This document shows, one piece after another, positions 16,908 through 26,849 of a stretch of 64,000 bases of DNA (position 1 is the stretch's first letter; each line of letters begins with the position of its first letter). A program made the translations under genes and the position numbers. The stretch is from contig CANRFZ010000004.1 of the NCBI GenBank assembly GCA_947630025.1, forward strand, positions 1 through 64,000, in the 5' to 3' direction. Source of the DNA: an uncultured Lachnospiraceae bacterium. Lineage in GTDB: Bacteria; Bacillota; Clostridia; Lachnospirales; Lachnospiraceae. The notes beneath the pieces are model-generated. The model saw only the letters and a list, made by a program, of their open reading frames with translations. It searched no databases and had not been told where the DNA came from.

Positions 16908-18605
16908 CTAGGTAGTGCGCGCCAGCATCTCAAACGTGCCGGTGATATTTAACTCGCCGTATCCCCAGCGTCTGTCGGGGTATACCACGCCGTTGGGACG
17001 ATCCGCGCCCCGAATCAGATAGCTTTTGACGCCCCTTGTGGCGATGGCGGCGACATTGTCGTCCACCACGGCCCATTCCGCGAACTGCGCGGCGCAGCCT
17101 GCCGCCAGCGCTGCCGCCATACTGGAGCCGGTGGCCGTTCCCAGCGCGGTAGGCACCAGCACGCCCGGCGCGGACAGATCCGGCTTGATCGTGCCCTGCT
17201 TGGTAAAACCGCGCCCGGACTGCGCGAACCATCCGCCGGACACTCCGTTGTAGGCGGAGATCGTAATCACGCGATCCGCATTGGACGGTTCCGTCAGCGT
17301 GACGTCGGGATCGGGCGTCAGGAAAGTGACGCTCTGCTCCAAAAACTGCGTGATCGGCAGCCACATATGAAAACTGCCGGTCACATTGGCCTCCCCTTCC
17401 GAGGAATACACTCTGACGTTCCAGATGCCGGGCGTCGGGTTCTGAAAGCGGAATACGACGACCTGTTCGCCCGATTTGCGCTCTACGATCACATTTGTGA
17501 CGATGATGCGCGTCTGCTCAAATACAAAGTCGATGATCCTGTCACGCCTGCTGCGGAAGTCGATCTCCTGAGACGTCTCGCCGCCCGGCGACCTGACGCG
17601 CACCGCATATGTATCCGGCAGGCTGCCCCACAGTTCCAGACTGTACCCTTTCATCGGCTCCGACACACGTATCTCCGCCACATCCGGCACGGTGCCGGCA
17701 TAGTGGTGCTCCCTGTCTCCCTCGTTGCCGCCGCAGACGAGGATCACGCGGCTCCGCCGCTCCGCCACGATATTCAGATAGGAAGCCAGCGGCGACGTAC
17801 CGTTGTGGCTGCCCTGATTCGTTCCCAGCCCCAGCACGATGACTACCGGCCTCTCCAGCTCGATGGCCATGCGTTCCAGATACCGAACCGCCTCCATAAT
17901 ATCATTTTCCTGATAGGCGGCGGCGCCGTCCGCAATCAGGTAGTAGTCGCGCAGATACCGCTTGGCCTCTTTCAGCTTCACCACCGCGATTTCCGCCTGC
18001 GGCGCGGCTCCTCTAAATATTAAGCCCTGATTTAATATTGTACCTGCCGCTGCCGACGCCATCTGCGTGCCGTGCCCGTCCGCATCCGTGGAAGGCACAA
18101 TCTGCCGCGGATCGTCCGACGCAAGCGCCCGGTCGATATCCGCCGTCGTGTACTCCGTTCCGTACAGAAACCCTTCCGGCGGCTGCCCGTCCTGAATCGT
18201 CTGATCCCAGATCGACCTGATGCGGCTGCCGCCGTCCTCCCTGCGAAAAACGTCCAGCTCATAGCGGATGCCGGTGTCGATAAACCCGATCACGACGCCT
18301 GCGCCCTGCAGCGACAGAGGCGGATTCTGCACGCGGATATTGCCCATTTCCACTAGATTCACGGGATCAAAGAGCTCTCCCTCCGCCTGCATCAGTCCGT
18401 ACAATGCCGGAATCATGGAATAGCCGTACTCCGCCACCGATATGGGCGGTATCATGCTGCGGCTCACATTGGCCACACCGTAGCCGCCGTCGATCCCGTG
18501 GTAGCAGTAGTCCACCTGTTCGATGCCGGACATTTCTTCGCCCGTGATATAATCTGTGATAAAATCGGCATAATCGTCAGACAGAATCTTTTCCTTACAG
18601 GTCAT
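16908..18605 (-). CDS. S8 subtilisin-like peptidase (Csp-like)
   Basis: GFIDTGI (Asp), DGHGTQMA (His), TGSSMAAA (Ser). Confidence 0.9.
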   Translation of the reverse strand: MTCKEKILSDDYADFITDYITGEEMSGIEQVDYCYHGIDGGYGVANVSRSMIPPISVAEYGYSMIPALYGLMQAEGELFDPVNLVEMGNIRVQNPPLSLQGAGVVIGFIDTGIRYELDVFRREDGGSRIRSIWDQTIQDGQPPEGFLYGTEYTTADIDRALASDDPRQIVPSTDADGHGTQMASAAAGTILNQGLIFRGAAPQAEIAVVKLKEAKRYLRDYYLIADGAAAYQENDIMEAVRYLERMAIELERPVVIVLGLGTNQGSHNGTSPLASYLNIVAERRSRVILVCGGNEGDREHHYAGTVPDVAEIRVSEPMKGYSLELWGSLPDTYAVRVRSPGGETSQEIDFRSRRDRIIDFVFEQTRIIVTNVIVERKSGEQVVVFRFQNPTPGIWNVRVYSSEGEANVTGSFHMWLPITQFLEQSVTFLTPDPDVTLTEPSNADRVITISAYNGVSGGWFAQSGRGFTKQGTIKPDLSAPGVLVPTALGTATGSSMAAALAAGCAAQFAEWAVVDDNVAAIATRGVKSYLIRGADRPNGVVYPDRRWGYGELNITGTFEMLARTT

Positions 18606-18664
18606 TTTATTATATAACAGATGTTATAATAACGTCCGTTCTTTCTATGCGCGCCCGGTTTATT

Positions 18665-20227
18665 TTATGATATGCCGGCGGATGCGCTTTGGTTATCCTG
18701 CGTGCCGATCCTGTTCAGGCGGTCGGGATGTTCCAGCGTATTGCTGCGGATATCGATGATCGGCCCGCCGGTTCCCTCGATATAATCTTTGGTGATGGTC
18801 ACCCGTCCTATATTGTCGTCCTTGGGCACTTCGTACATGATATCCAGCATAAATTCTTCGATGATGGCGCGCAGCGCGCGTGCGCCGGTGTCCTTTTCCA
18901 TCGCCTTCTCCGCGATGGCCTCCAGCGCGTCCTTTTCAAACTCCAACTGCACCTCGTCCAGCTCCAGCAGCTTCTGGTACTGCTTCAGGATGGCGTTCTT
19001 GGGCTCCTCCAGTATCTTGACCATCATCTCCTTGCTCAGACCTTCCAGCGTGAAGATCACCGGCAGACGGCCGATAAATTCCGGAATCATGCCGAATTTC
19101 TTAATATCCTCCACGGTCACTTGACTCAGAATATTCTTCTCTTTGTCGTACTTATCCCGCAGCTCCGCCGTATAGCCGATGGAAGTGCGCTTATTTAACC
19201 GCTGCCGGATGATCTCCTCCAGATCCGGAAACGCGCCGCCGCAGATGAAAAGGATATTTCTCGTATTTACCGTGGCTAACGGCACCATCGCGTTCTTGGA
19301 ATTGGCGCCCACCGGCACCTCCACTTCCGCGCCCTCTAATAGCTTCAACATCCCCTGCTGCACGGATTCCCCGCTGACGTCGCGGGAATTGGTGTTCCTT
19401 TTCTTGGCGATCTTGTCGATCTCGTCGATAAAGATAATGCCGCGCTCCGCCCGCTCCACGTCGTTCTCCGCCGCCGCCAGCAGTTTGGAGACGACGCTTT
19501 CGATGTCGTCGCCGATATAACCCGCTTCCGTGAGGGAAGTGGCGTCCGTGATCGCCAGCGGCACATCCAGGAGCTTTGCCAGCGTTTTGACCAGATACGT
19601 TTTGCCGCAGCCGGTAGGCCCGATCATCAGCATATTGGATTTTTCGATCTCGATCTCGTCCATCGTGTCGGTGGCCACCCGCTTATAGTGGTTGTATACC
19701 GCCACGGACATGACTTTCTTGGCGTGCTCCTGCCCCACCACATATTCGTCCAGCTTGGCCTTAATCATGTGGGGCGGCATGATATTCCGGATATCGATCT
19801 CCGGCTTCCCGCCGTCTTTTTTCTTTTTCTTGAGCTTCTGCTTATTCGGGATGCCGCCGTCGCCCTGCAGATCCGCCAGATTGACGAAGCTGATATTGGG
19901 AAATCCCTGTCCGCCGGGATAGTCCGACGTGGGCGGCTGGTTCAGCAGCCCCTGATAGTCAAACTGGCTGACCGTATCCATCATCTTGTGCATACAGTCG
20001 TCACAGACGCAGATGTGGTTCGGCAGCCGGAACATCTTGCCCGCCTTGCTCTCCGGCCTCCTGCAGACAAAGCAGACATCCTCATATTCACTGTTATGCG
20101 AATCGTTGTTCCCGGAATCGCTGTTATGAGAATTGTTGTTCCCGGAACCTCCGCTTTGAGAACTGCCGTTCTCTCTGCTCTCATTTATTTCATCGTTGAC
20201 GTTCTGATTTCTGTTGTTGTCGTCCAT
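18665..20227 (-). CDS. clpX: ATP-dependent protease ATP-binding subunit ClpX
   Basis: Zn-finger CFVC..CVCDDC, GPTGCGKTYLVKTLAKLL, IIFIDEIDKIAKK; low-complexity Asn/Ser-rich N-terminus. Confidence 0.93.
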   Translation of the reverse strand: MDDNNRNQNVNDEINESRENGSSQSGGSGNNNSHNSDSGNNDSHNSEYEDVCFVCRRPESKAGKMFRLPNHICVCDDCMHKMMDTVSQFDYQGLLNQPPTSDYPGGQGFPNISFVNLADLQGDGGIPNKQKLKKKKKDGGKPEIDIRNIMPPHMIKAKLDEYVVGQEHAKKVMSVAVYNHYKRVATDTMDEIEIEKSNMLMIGPTGCGKTYLVKTLAKLLDVPLAITDATSLTEAGYIGDDIESVVSKLLAAAENDVERAERGIIFIDEIDKIAKKRNTNSRDVSGESVQQGMLKLLEGAEVEVPVGANSKNAMVPLATVNTRNILFICGGAFPDLEEIIRQRLNKRTSIGYTAELRDKYDKEKNILSQVTVEDIKKFGMIPEFIGRLPVIFTLEGLSKEMMVKILEEPKNAILKQYQKLLELDEVQLEFEKDALEAIAEKAMEKDTGARALRAIIEEFMLDIMYEVPKDDNIGRVTITKDYIEGTGGPIIDIRSNTLEHPDRLNRIGTQDNQSASAGIS

Positions 20228-20440
20228 ACCGCAAATCCAAACCTTTCTTTTCGTATGTGCGCACCGCGCTCTCTTTTATCATAGTATAAAATACCGTTCC
20301 CCACAAGTAAACATTTTCTAAATCGCGTCAAGACACAGGCGCACACCGCTGCCCGGACACTTCCCATAACGGAAACACAGGCGCACCGCTGCCCAGGCGT
20401 TCCGGCAGGCAGACGCACCGCGCGAAAACGCGGAAACCAC

Positions 20441-20469
20441 AGAAAAGGCAGCCCGAAGCTGCCTTTTCT
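20441..20469 (-). terminator. Rho-independent terminator downstream of the HtrA gene
   Basis: AGAAAAGGCAGC-loop-GCTGCCTTTTCT. Confidence 0.75.
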
Positions 20470-20524
20470 ACGATGAAGATGAAACATAATGATATTGCAT
20501 AGTCCTTTTGATCAGGATAAAGCC

Positions 20525-22195
20525 CTAGTTTTCGACTTTGTTCCCCAGCGTCAGCCGGACTTCCCGGCTCTCGTAGCCGTTGTTGGCAGGTGACATGACT
20601 GTCAGAGTCACGGTCTGCCCTTTGGCGTAGAACTCCAGCTCCGCCTGCAGCTCATCCATCGAACCGATCTTTTCACCGTCCAGTCCGGTGATGATGTCGC
20701 CTTTCTGCAGTCCTGCCTCCGCTGCCGCCGTGTTGTCGTATACCTGGCTGACATACACGCCCTCCGGCATACCGTATGTCTCAGAGACATATTCGGTAAC
20801 GCTGATGCCGCTGATGCCAAGATACCCTCTCTCGTCCTCGGCCACTTTATTCTTCGTCTCTTTCAGCATCAGTTCCGCTATGATAGGGCTCGCGGAAGAA
20901 ATCGGGATCGCATATCCCATGCCCTCGATCGTGCTGCCGCCGATTTTATTGGAGTTGATACCGATCACTTCGCCTTTGATATTCAGCAGCGCGCCGCCGG
21001 AGTTGCCCGGATTGATGGCCGCGTCGGTCTGGATAAATGTGCCGGTGGAGCCGTCGGAGAGGTCAATGCTTCTGTTCAGCGCGCTGATTACGCCCGTTGT
21101 GACGGACTGGCCGTACCCCAGCGCGTTGCCTATGGCGATGGCGGGCTCGCCCACCTTCAGCGAATCGGAATCGCCCAGCGTAGCCACGGCGATCTGGTTC
21201 ATCGTGCTCTTGTCCATCTGATCCAGCGGTACGGCGATAACCGCCAGATCCATGTCGGCGTCCGTGCCCTTGACGGAAGCCTCGACCTCGCTTCCCTCCA
21301 CGAACTGTACCGTAAGCTGCTCCGCGTCTGCGATCACATGGTAGTTAGTGGCAACCAGAAGCTCCGTATCGTTCTGTCCTACGATAATGCCGGAACCGGT
21401 GGCGTCCTCCTCCTGTGTAAAGGGCTGGCCGAAATAAGACATCCGCTCTACATAATGATTGTTGATCGACACGATGGCGGGCATCACCTCGTCCACCACG
21501 TCCGTCACATCCGACACTACCGCCGTGATGTTATCGGTCTTTTTGATCGCCGTATTTCCCGCAGCGCCGCTCTGATCCGCGCTGCTGCCGGTCTCCTTCG
21601 TTCCGCTCTCTGCGCCGTCAGAAACCGCCTCGCTGTCGGAAACCGCTTCGCCCGCGGCCTCCACCGCCGTCTGTTCGTGTGTACCGCCGATCTTATCGGC
21701 CACCGCGCGGACGCCGAAGAATCCCGCTCCCGCGAACAGGCCGAAAATCAGTCCCAGCGATACGCTGATCAGCGCTTTCTTCCCATAGCCGGTGTGGGCC
21801 GTCTTCTTTTTCCTGTGCTTCCCGCTGCCGTCGTTCTGCGGCTGCACCTGCGAGTACTGCGGGTAAGTGCTGCCGTACCGGTAGTTCCGGTCGCTATGTT
21901 CCCCGTAGGGGCTGCCGGTGTGATGATTCGGATAAGTATTGTTGGGATAACTGTTGCCCGCATAGCGGTTGTCCGCACTGCCGCCGGCATATGTGCCGCC
22001 TGTATAGCCGCCGTTTCCGTACCCTGCATTGGGATAGCTGTTGCCGCCGGCATAGCCGTTGTCCGGGTTGGCGCCGCCGTTGTCGCTATGGCTGATGTGG
22101 CCGGCACTGTTGAGACTGCCTCCGGCGCCGTTGTCGGAATTGTTTGTGCTGCCGTTCATGTTGTTGGTATTGTTGGTATTGTTGATGTCGTACAT
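20525..22195 (-). CDS. HtrA/DegP-like trypsin-like serine protease with PDZ domain
   Basis: TNYHVI, DLAVI, NPGNSGGALLN, C-terminal PDZ; N-terminal Asn/Gly/Tyr-rich region and TM. Confidence 0.92.
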   Translation of the reverse strand: MYDINNTNNTNNMNGSTNNSDNGAGGSLNSAGHISHSDNGGANPDNGYAGGNSYPNAGYGNGGYTGGTYAGGSADNRYAGNSYPNNTYPNHHTGSPYGEHSDRNYRYGSTYPQYSQVQPQNDGSGKHRKKKTAHTGYGKKALISVSLGLIFGLFAGAGFFGVRAVADKIGGTHEQTAVEAAGEAVSDSEAVSDGAESGTKETGSSADQSGAAGNTAIKKTDNITAVVSDVTDVVDEVMPAIVSINNHYVERMSYFGQPFTQEEDATGSGIIVGQNDTELLVATNYHVIADAEQLTVQFVEGSEVEASVKGTDADMDLAVIAVPLDQMDKSTMNQIAVATLGDSDSLKVGEPAIAIGNALGYGQSVTTGVISALNRSIDLSDGSTGTFIQTDAAINPGNSGGALLNIKGEVIGINSNKIGGSTIEGMGYAIPISSASPIIAELMLKETKNKVAEDERGYLGISGISVTEYVSETYGMPEGVYVSQVYDNTAAAEAGLQKGDIITGLDGEKIGSMDELQAELEFYAKGQTVTLTVMSPANNGYESREVRLTLGNKVEN

Positions 22196-22424
22196 AAGAT
22201 CTACTCCTTCCTGTCCGTCCTAATATAGCAGAAGGTCAGTTCGCCGCCGATCTCCTTTTTTGATCATGAGGCCAGTATATTCTCCATTTGTGTAGAAATT
22301 GTGACGACTTTTTATTGAATTTGTGTTTTTTATCTGTATTTTTTGTTTCCGCCGCCGCGCCGCGTTCCGGCTTCCGCCCTGTGCCGGGCGGCGGTGTGAT
22401 CGCGATTCCGCGCCGCAGACGCCG

Positions 22425-24251
22425 CTACTCGACGGTTACGGACTTGGCCAGATTCCGGGGCTTATCCACATCGCAGCCTTTTCCTACGGACACGTAATAG
22501 CCGAATAGCTGCAGCGGTATGATCGCCAGCGAATTGGCAAAATACGGATTGGTCTCCGGAATGTAGATTACATAGTCCGCCGCTTTCTCGATGGCCTTGT
22601 TTTCCTCGCAGGTCACCGCCAGCACGAACGCGCCCCGCGCCTTGACCTCCACCATGTTGCTGATCGTCTTGGCATACAGATCCGGCTGGGTAGATACCGC
22701 CGCCACCAGCGTTCCCTCCTCGATCAGCGATATCGTGCCGTGTTTCAGCTCGCCCGCGGCATACGCCTCCGAGTGGATATAAGAGATCTCTTTCAGTTTC
22801 AGCGAGCCTTCCAGCGAGATGGCGTAGTCGATGCCCCTGCCGATGAAAAAGACGTCCTTCGCCCCGATGTAGCGGTTGGCAAATTTCTGTATTTTCAGCT
22901 TGTTGTTTAAAAGCATCTCGATCTGATCCGGCAGGCACTTTAAGTCGCCCAGAAGCGACGCAAACGTCTCCTGATCCAGCGTACCGCGCACCTTGCCTAA
23001 CTTCATGGCCAGCAGATACAGGGCGATGAGCTGCGCACTGTACGCCTTGGTCGTGGCCACCGCGATCTCCGGCCCCGCCCACGTATACATGACGTTGTCC
23101 GCCTCTCTCGCGATGGAGCTGCCCACCACGTTGACGATCCCCAGCACCTTAAAGCCCCGCGCCTTGGATTCCCGCAGCGCCGCCAGCGTATCCGCCGTCT
23201 CGCCGGACTGACTGATCACGATGACCATCGCGCCTTCCTCCAGAATCGGGTTGCGGTAGCGGAACTCGGACGCCAGATCCACCTCCACGGGAACCCGCGC
23301 CAGCCCTTCTATCACGTACTTGCCCGTCACGCCCGCGTGGTACGCGGAACCGCACGCTACGATATGGAGTTTTTTGATCGCCGCCAGCTCCCCGTCCGTC
23401 ATGTGCAGCTCGTCGATCACGATGTCGTCGTCCCGAAGGCGCGGCAGCAGCGTGTCCGAAACGGTCTTGGGCTGCTCGTACATCTCCTTTAACATAAAAT
23501 GCTCATAGCCCGCCTTTTCCGCGGCGTCGGCATCCCACTCGATCGTCACCGGCTCCTTGGTGATCTCCTCCTCATCCACCGTGTAAAAGTGCATATGGTC
23601 GCTGCGCAGGCGCACCACTTCCTGATTGTCCACGTAGTAGACATTCCGCGTATATTTCAAAATGGCGGGCACGTCGGACGCGATGAAGCAGCCGTCCTCA
23701 TTCTGCCCCACGATCAGCGGCGAATCCTTCCGGGCCGCAAAAATCTGGTCGGGGCAGTCGGCGAACAGGATGCCCAGCGCGTAGGAACCTTCTACGCGGT
23801 GCAGCACCTTCGTCACCGCCTCCAGCGGATTTCCTTTATAATAGTAATCCAGCAGATGCGCCAGCACCTCGGTGTCCGTCTCCGAGACGAACCGATAGCC
23901 CTTGTCGGTCAACATCTGGCGGAGATGCAGATAATTCTCGATGATGCCGTTATGTACCACCGTAATCGTCTCGTCCGCGTTGAAATGCGGGTGCGCGTTG
24001 GTATCGCTGGGCGCGCCGTGGGTGGCCCATCTGGTGTGTCCGATGCCGCACAGACCTGGCATCGTCTCCCCGCCGTGTGTCATATTTTCCAACACTTTGA
24101 GCCTTCCCACCGACTTGGTGATATTGATTCTGCTGCCGTCGTAGACCGCCATGCCCGCGGAATCATACCCGCGGTATTCCAGCCTGCCGAGGCCGTCCAA
24201 AATAATGGGCGCCGCCTGCTTCGTCCCGATATATCCTACTATTCCGCACAT
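22425..24251 (-). CDS. glmS: Glutamine-fructose-6-phosphate aminotransferase (isomerizing)
   Basis: MCGIVGYIG, GHTRWATHG, SIS domains, C-terminal KSVTVE. Confidence 0.96.
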   Translation of the reverse strand: MCGIVGYIGTKQAAPIILDGLGRLEYRGYDSAGMAVYDGSRINITKSVGRLKVLENMTHGGETMPGLCGIGHTRWATHGAPSDTNAHPHFNADETITVVHNGIIENYLHLRQMLTDKGYRFVSETDTEVLAHLLDYYYKGNPLEAVTKVLHRVEGSYALGILFADCPDQIFAARKDSPLIVGQNEDGCFIASDVPAILKYTRNVYYVDNQEVVRLRSDHMHFYTVDEEEITKEPVTIEWDADAAEKAGYEHFMLKEMYEQPKTVSDTLLPRLRDDDIVIDELHMTDGELAAIKKLHIVACGSAYHAGVTGKYVIEGLARVPVEVDLASEFRYRNPILEEGAMVIVISQSGETADTLAALRESKARGFKVLGIVNVVGSSIAREADNVMYTWAGPEIAVATTKAYSAQLIALYLLAMKLGKVRGTLDQETFASLLGDLKCLPDQIEMLLNNKLKIQKFANRYIGAKDVFFIGRGIDYAISLEGSLKLKEISYIHSEAYAAGELKHGTISLIEEGTLVAAVSTQPDLYAKTISNMVEVKARGAFVLAVTCEENKAIEKAADYVIYIPETNPYFANSLAIIPLQLFGYYVSVGKGCDVDKPRNLAKSVTVE

Positions 24252-24283
24252 ACTGTACTATCCCTCCATTTATCCGCCGTCTG

Positions 24284-25213
24284 TCACTGTTCCCAATACA
24301 ACTTGTTGGACGACATGGCTTTTACCAGCTTCTGCGGCAGCATACGGTAATGTCTGCCGAACTGGTAGCCCGCGTATTTGCACCCGCTCTGCAGGATCAC
24401 GCCCGGAATCTGCCGCCCGGCGCCGCACCGCTGCAGATGGCCCACCGTCTGTTTCACGAGGCGGATTCCCTCGGATTCCGACGGATATGCCGCGAAAACT
24501 TCCGGGTGCTGGGCCTGCGATACGCCCAGATCAAAATTCCGGTGGAACTGCTCCCGGCATCCGTAGTGATGGGAATGCCAGACACAGGCGTCCGCTGCAT
24601 AGGCGATGCCGTAGCCTGCCTCCACCGCCTTAGCCGCATAGATCATATCCTCATTGAATATTGTATGTTTGACGAAACCGCCCAATTCGTCAAATATCCT
24701 GCGGTTGTAGGCCGCGCACACATTGGAGCAGAAGAACGTCTTGATTCCCAGCTTCGGCAGATCCGCTTTCGTCTTGACACAGGACTCCTCCGGATAATTA
24801 AAGCTGCGCGTGTACCGCTCCGCCTCGCTGCTGTCCCTGCCGGCGAGCTGCCGCGCGTAGGACACCGCCGTCTGTGCCTCATGGAGCGGCGCCAGCAGCC
24901 TCTCGACCAGATATTCGTCCACGGGAACCGCATCGTCCGTCATCATGATAAAAAAGCCGGCGTCCGACTGCTTCACGCCCAGATTCCTCGTTCTGCCGTG
25001 GTCAAATTCCCTTCGGGAAATATGCCGGACGACAATATTCCGATATTCTTTGGGAAAAGGCTTCCCATAAAAAAAACGGTCGAAATATTTCTGCTCCGTA
25101 TTGATGACAATGATCCGGTTCACCGGAATGCTCTGATGTTCCAGTCTCTCCACCAGAGCCACAAATCTGCGATCGGGCTGATAGACCGGAACGATCACAT
25201 CTACTTTGTCCAC
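24284..25213 (-). CDS. Family 2 glycosyltransferase (rhamnosyltransferase-like)
   Basis: VDVIVPVYQPDRRF, MMTDDAVP. The ORF track extends to 25342, but a GGAGG-spaced GTG at 25213 (MDKVDVIVPVYQ) is the likelier start. Confidence 0.8.
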   Translation of the reverse strand: MDKVDVIVPVYQPDRRFVALVERLEHQSIPVNRIIVINTEQKYFDRFFYGKPFPKEYRNIVVRHISRREFDHGRTRNLGVKQSDAGFFIMMTDDAVPVDEYLVERLLAPLHEAQTAVSYARQLAGRDSSEAERYTRSFNYPEESCVKTKADLPKLGIKTFFCSNVCAAYNRRIFDELGGFVKHTIFNEDMIYAAKAVEAGYGIAYAADACVWHSHHYGCREQFHRNFDLGVSQAQHPEVFAAYPSESEGIRLVKQTVGHLQRCGAGRQIPGVILQSGCKYAGYQFGRHYRMLPQKLVKAMSSNKLYWEQ

Positions 25214-25381
25214 GTCCGCCTCCGGCACTGCAGCTATCGCCGCAGATGCGCTCCGCAGCGGCGGCCCATCTGACACAACTGTCAGTTCGTCGTCCGCCGC
25301 GGCGACAAGATGAAATACCCCGCAGCCGGACTGACGTAGCATCTGCAGCGTCGCAGAACTGTGGGGTATTCGTTTAACTTA

Positions 25382-26620
25382 TTATTTCAGATATCCGCTT
25401 GTATCGGAATAAATCTTCTGACTGCACTGTTTCACCGTCTCGGACGGCTCGTAGGAAGCATCGTCGAACAGGAACTGGTGCAGCCACTTGACATTGTCCT
25501 CCAGACTCACCGGGATGACGCAGGAACCTTTGGCGCCGATCCTGCCCGTGGCACGATTGGACTCCTGCGGGAAGCCCGCCGTATCGGAGATATAATACTT
25601 GCCGACGTCGCCCAGCATATCGACGATCTCCGACAGATCCAGCGATGTGTAAGTCTCGTCAAACACGTCGTTGGCCGTCTCCGTAAGCTGGCTGACGGAT
25701 GCCTTCTTCGCCTGATCCGCGATCGCGCTCAGCACCGTCCGCTGCCGCTCCGCACGCCGGAAGTCGTCGCCGCCGCCATAACGGACTCTGCAGTAGCCCG
25801 TGGCCTGCAGGCCGTCCAGAAGCTGATAGCCCGCGGAGGCAACCGGCGTGTAGTCGCGTTTCAGATTCTCCGCCATACACAGCTGGTAGTCGTTCAGATA
25901 GTGGATCTCATGCTCCTGCACGTCGATATAGACGCCGCCCAGCGCATTGATCGTATCTGTCAGTCCGGCGAAACCGACCGTGACAAAGTCGGTGATGTTC
26001 AGATCCAGATTCATGTTCAGCATATTGATGGCCTGCTCCGGACCGCCGTTGGCATACGCCGCGTTGCATTTATTATAACTGTCGTTGCTCAGGTTCAGGT
26101 ACGTGTCACGGTACACCGAGACGAGCTTGCATTCCCCGGTATCCTGATTGATGGACGCGATCATGATCGAGTCGCTCCGCGTGTTCTTGGTCAGCGCGCC
26201 GGTGGTGGAATCCACACCGAACAGGGCGATATTGCGATACCCCTTCATCGTGGTCTCCGCCGCCTCCTTGACGGTCTCGTTGATGATGATGTCATCCTCC
26301 GCGATATTGACCTTGCCGCTCCTCGTGGCCGTCATCACGCTATACAGGGCAAAAACCGCGATGACCAGAATAATCAGCTCCGCCACAAAGATAATGATTC
26401 TTCTGCGCTGCTTCTTGGCCCGCTGCTTCCTGCTCAGGTTCTTTTTGCCGGAACCGCCCTTTCCAGAGCCTCCTCTGCCCGATCCGCCCCTGCCGGAGCC
26501 GGAACCGCTTCTTACCGAACCGCCGTTCCCGGAAGCCTTTTTCTTACCGCCGGCGCTGCCGGACGCGGACTTTTTTCTCGGACGTTCCTCTGCGTATTCC
26601 TCATCTTCATATCTCGCCAT
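25382..26620 (-). CDS. LytR-CpsA-Psr (LCP) family protein
   Basis: ALFGVDSTTG..NTRSDSIMI, SVYRDTYLNL, VRYGGGDDFRRAERQR. Confidence 0.9.
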   Translation of the reverse strand: MARYEDEEYAEERPRKKSASGSAGGKKKASGNGGSVRSGSGSGRGGSGRGGSGKGGSGKKNLSRKQRAKKQRRRIIIFVAELIILVIAVFALYSVMTATRSGKVNIAEDDIIINETVKEAAETTMKGYRNIALFGVDSTTGALTKNTRSDSIMIASINQDTGECKLVSVYRDTYLNLSNDSYNKCNAAYANGGPEQAINMLNMNLDLNITDFVTVGFAGLTDTINALGGVYIDVQEHEIHYLNDYQLCMAENLKRDYTPVASAGYQLLDGLQATGYCRVRYGGGDDFRRAERQRTVLSAIADQAKKASVSQLTETANDVFDETYTSLDLSEIVDMLGDVGKYYISDTAGFPQESNRATGRIGAKGSCVIPVSLEDNVKWLHQFLFDDASYEPSETVKQCSQKIYSDTSGYLK

Positions 26621-26747
26621 ACACTGTACTCCTTAGTTCATACCATGCGGCATTCTTTTTCATGCGCATTTTTTTCAAAAAATAATCACACGCCCATTTT
26701 CGCACATCTTCCTGCAAAAATCAAGTTATTGAGCATATCTTTTTACT

Positions 26748-26775
26748 ATTATACTACATCTTGATATAATTGCAA
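26748..26775 (-). promoter_or_regulatory. Sigma-A-like promoter for the LCP gene
   Basis: Minus strand TTGCAA-16-TATAAT. Confidence 0.55.
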
Positions 26776-26784
26776 GGAATTATG

Positions 26785-26848
26785 ATTTTCTTAAGAAATT
26801 ACCCTGTAGGATTTTCTTAAGAAATTACCCTTAGTAAGAAATTATACC
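26785..26848. repeat. Two 21-bp direct repeats (ATTTTCTTAAGAAATTACCCT, 26-bp period) plus a partial third copy upstream of the LCP promoter
   Basis: Identical copies at 26785-26805 and 26811-26831; partial TTAGTAAGAAATTATACC at 26831-26848. Confidence 0.85.
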
Positions 26849-26849
26849 A

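Noticed and set aside
24252-24283. glmS ribozyme upstream of glmS
   Set aside because: Only about 30 bp separate glmS from the preceding glycosyltransferase gene, with no space for the ribozyme fold.
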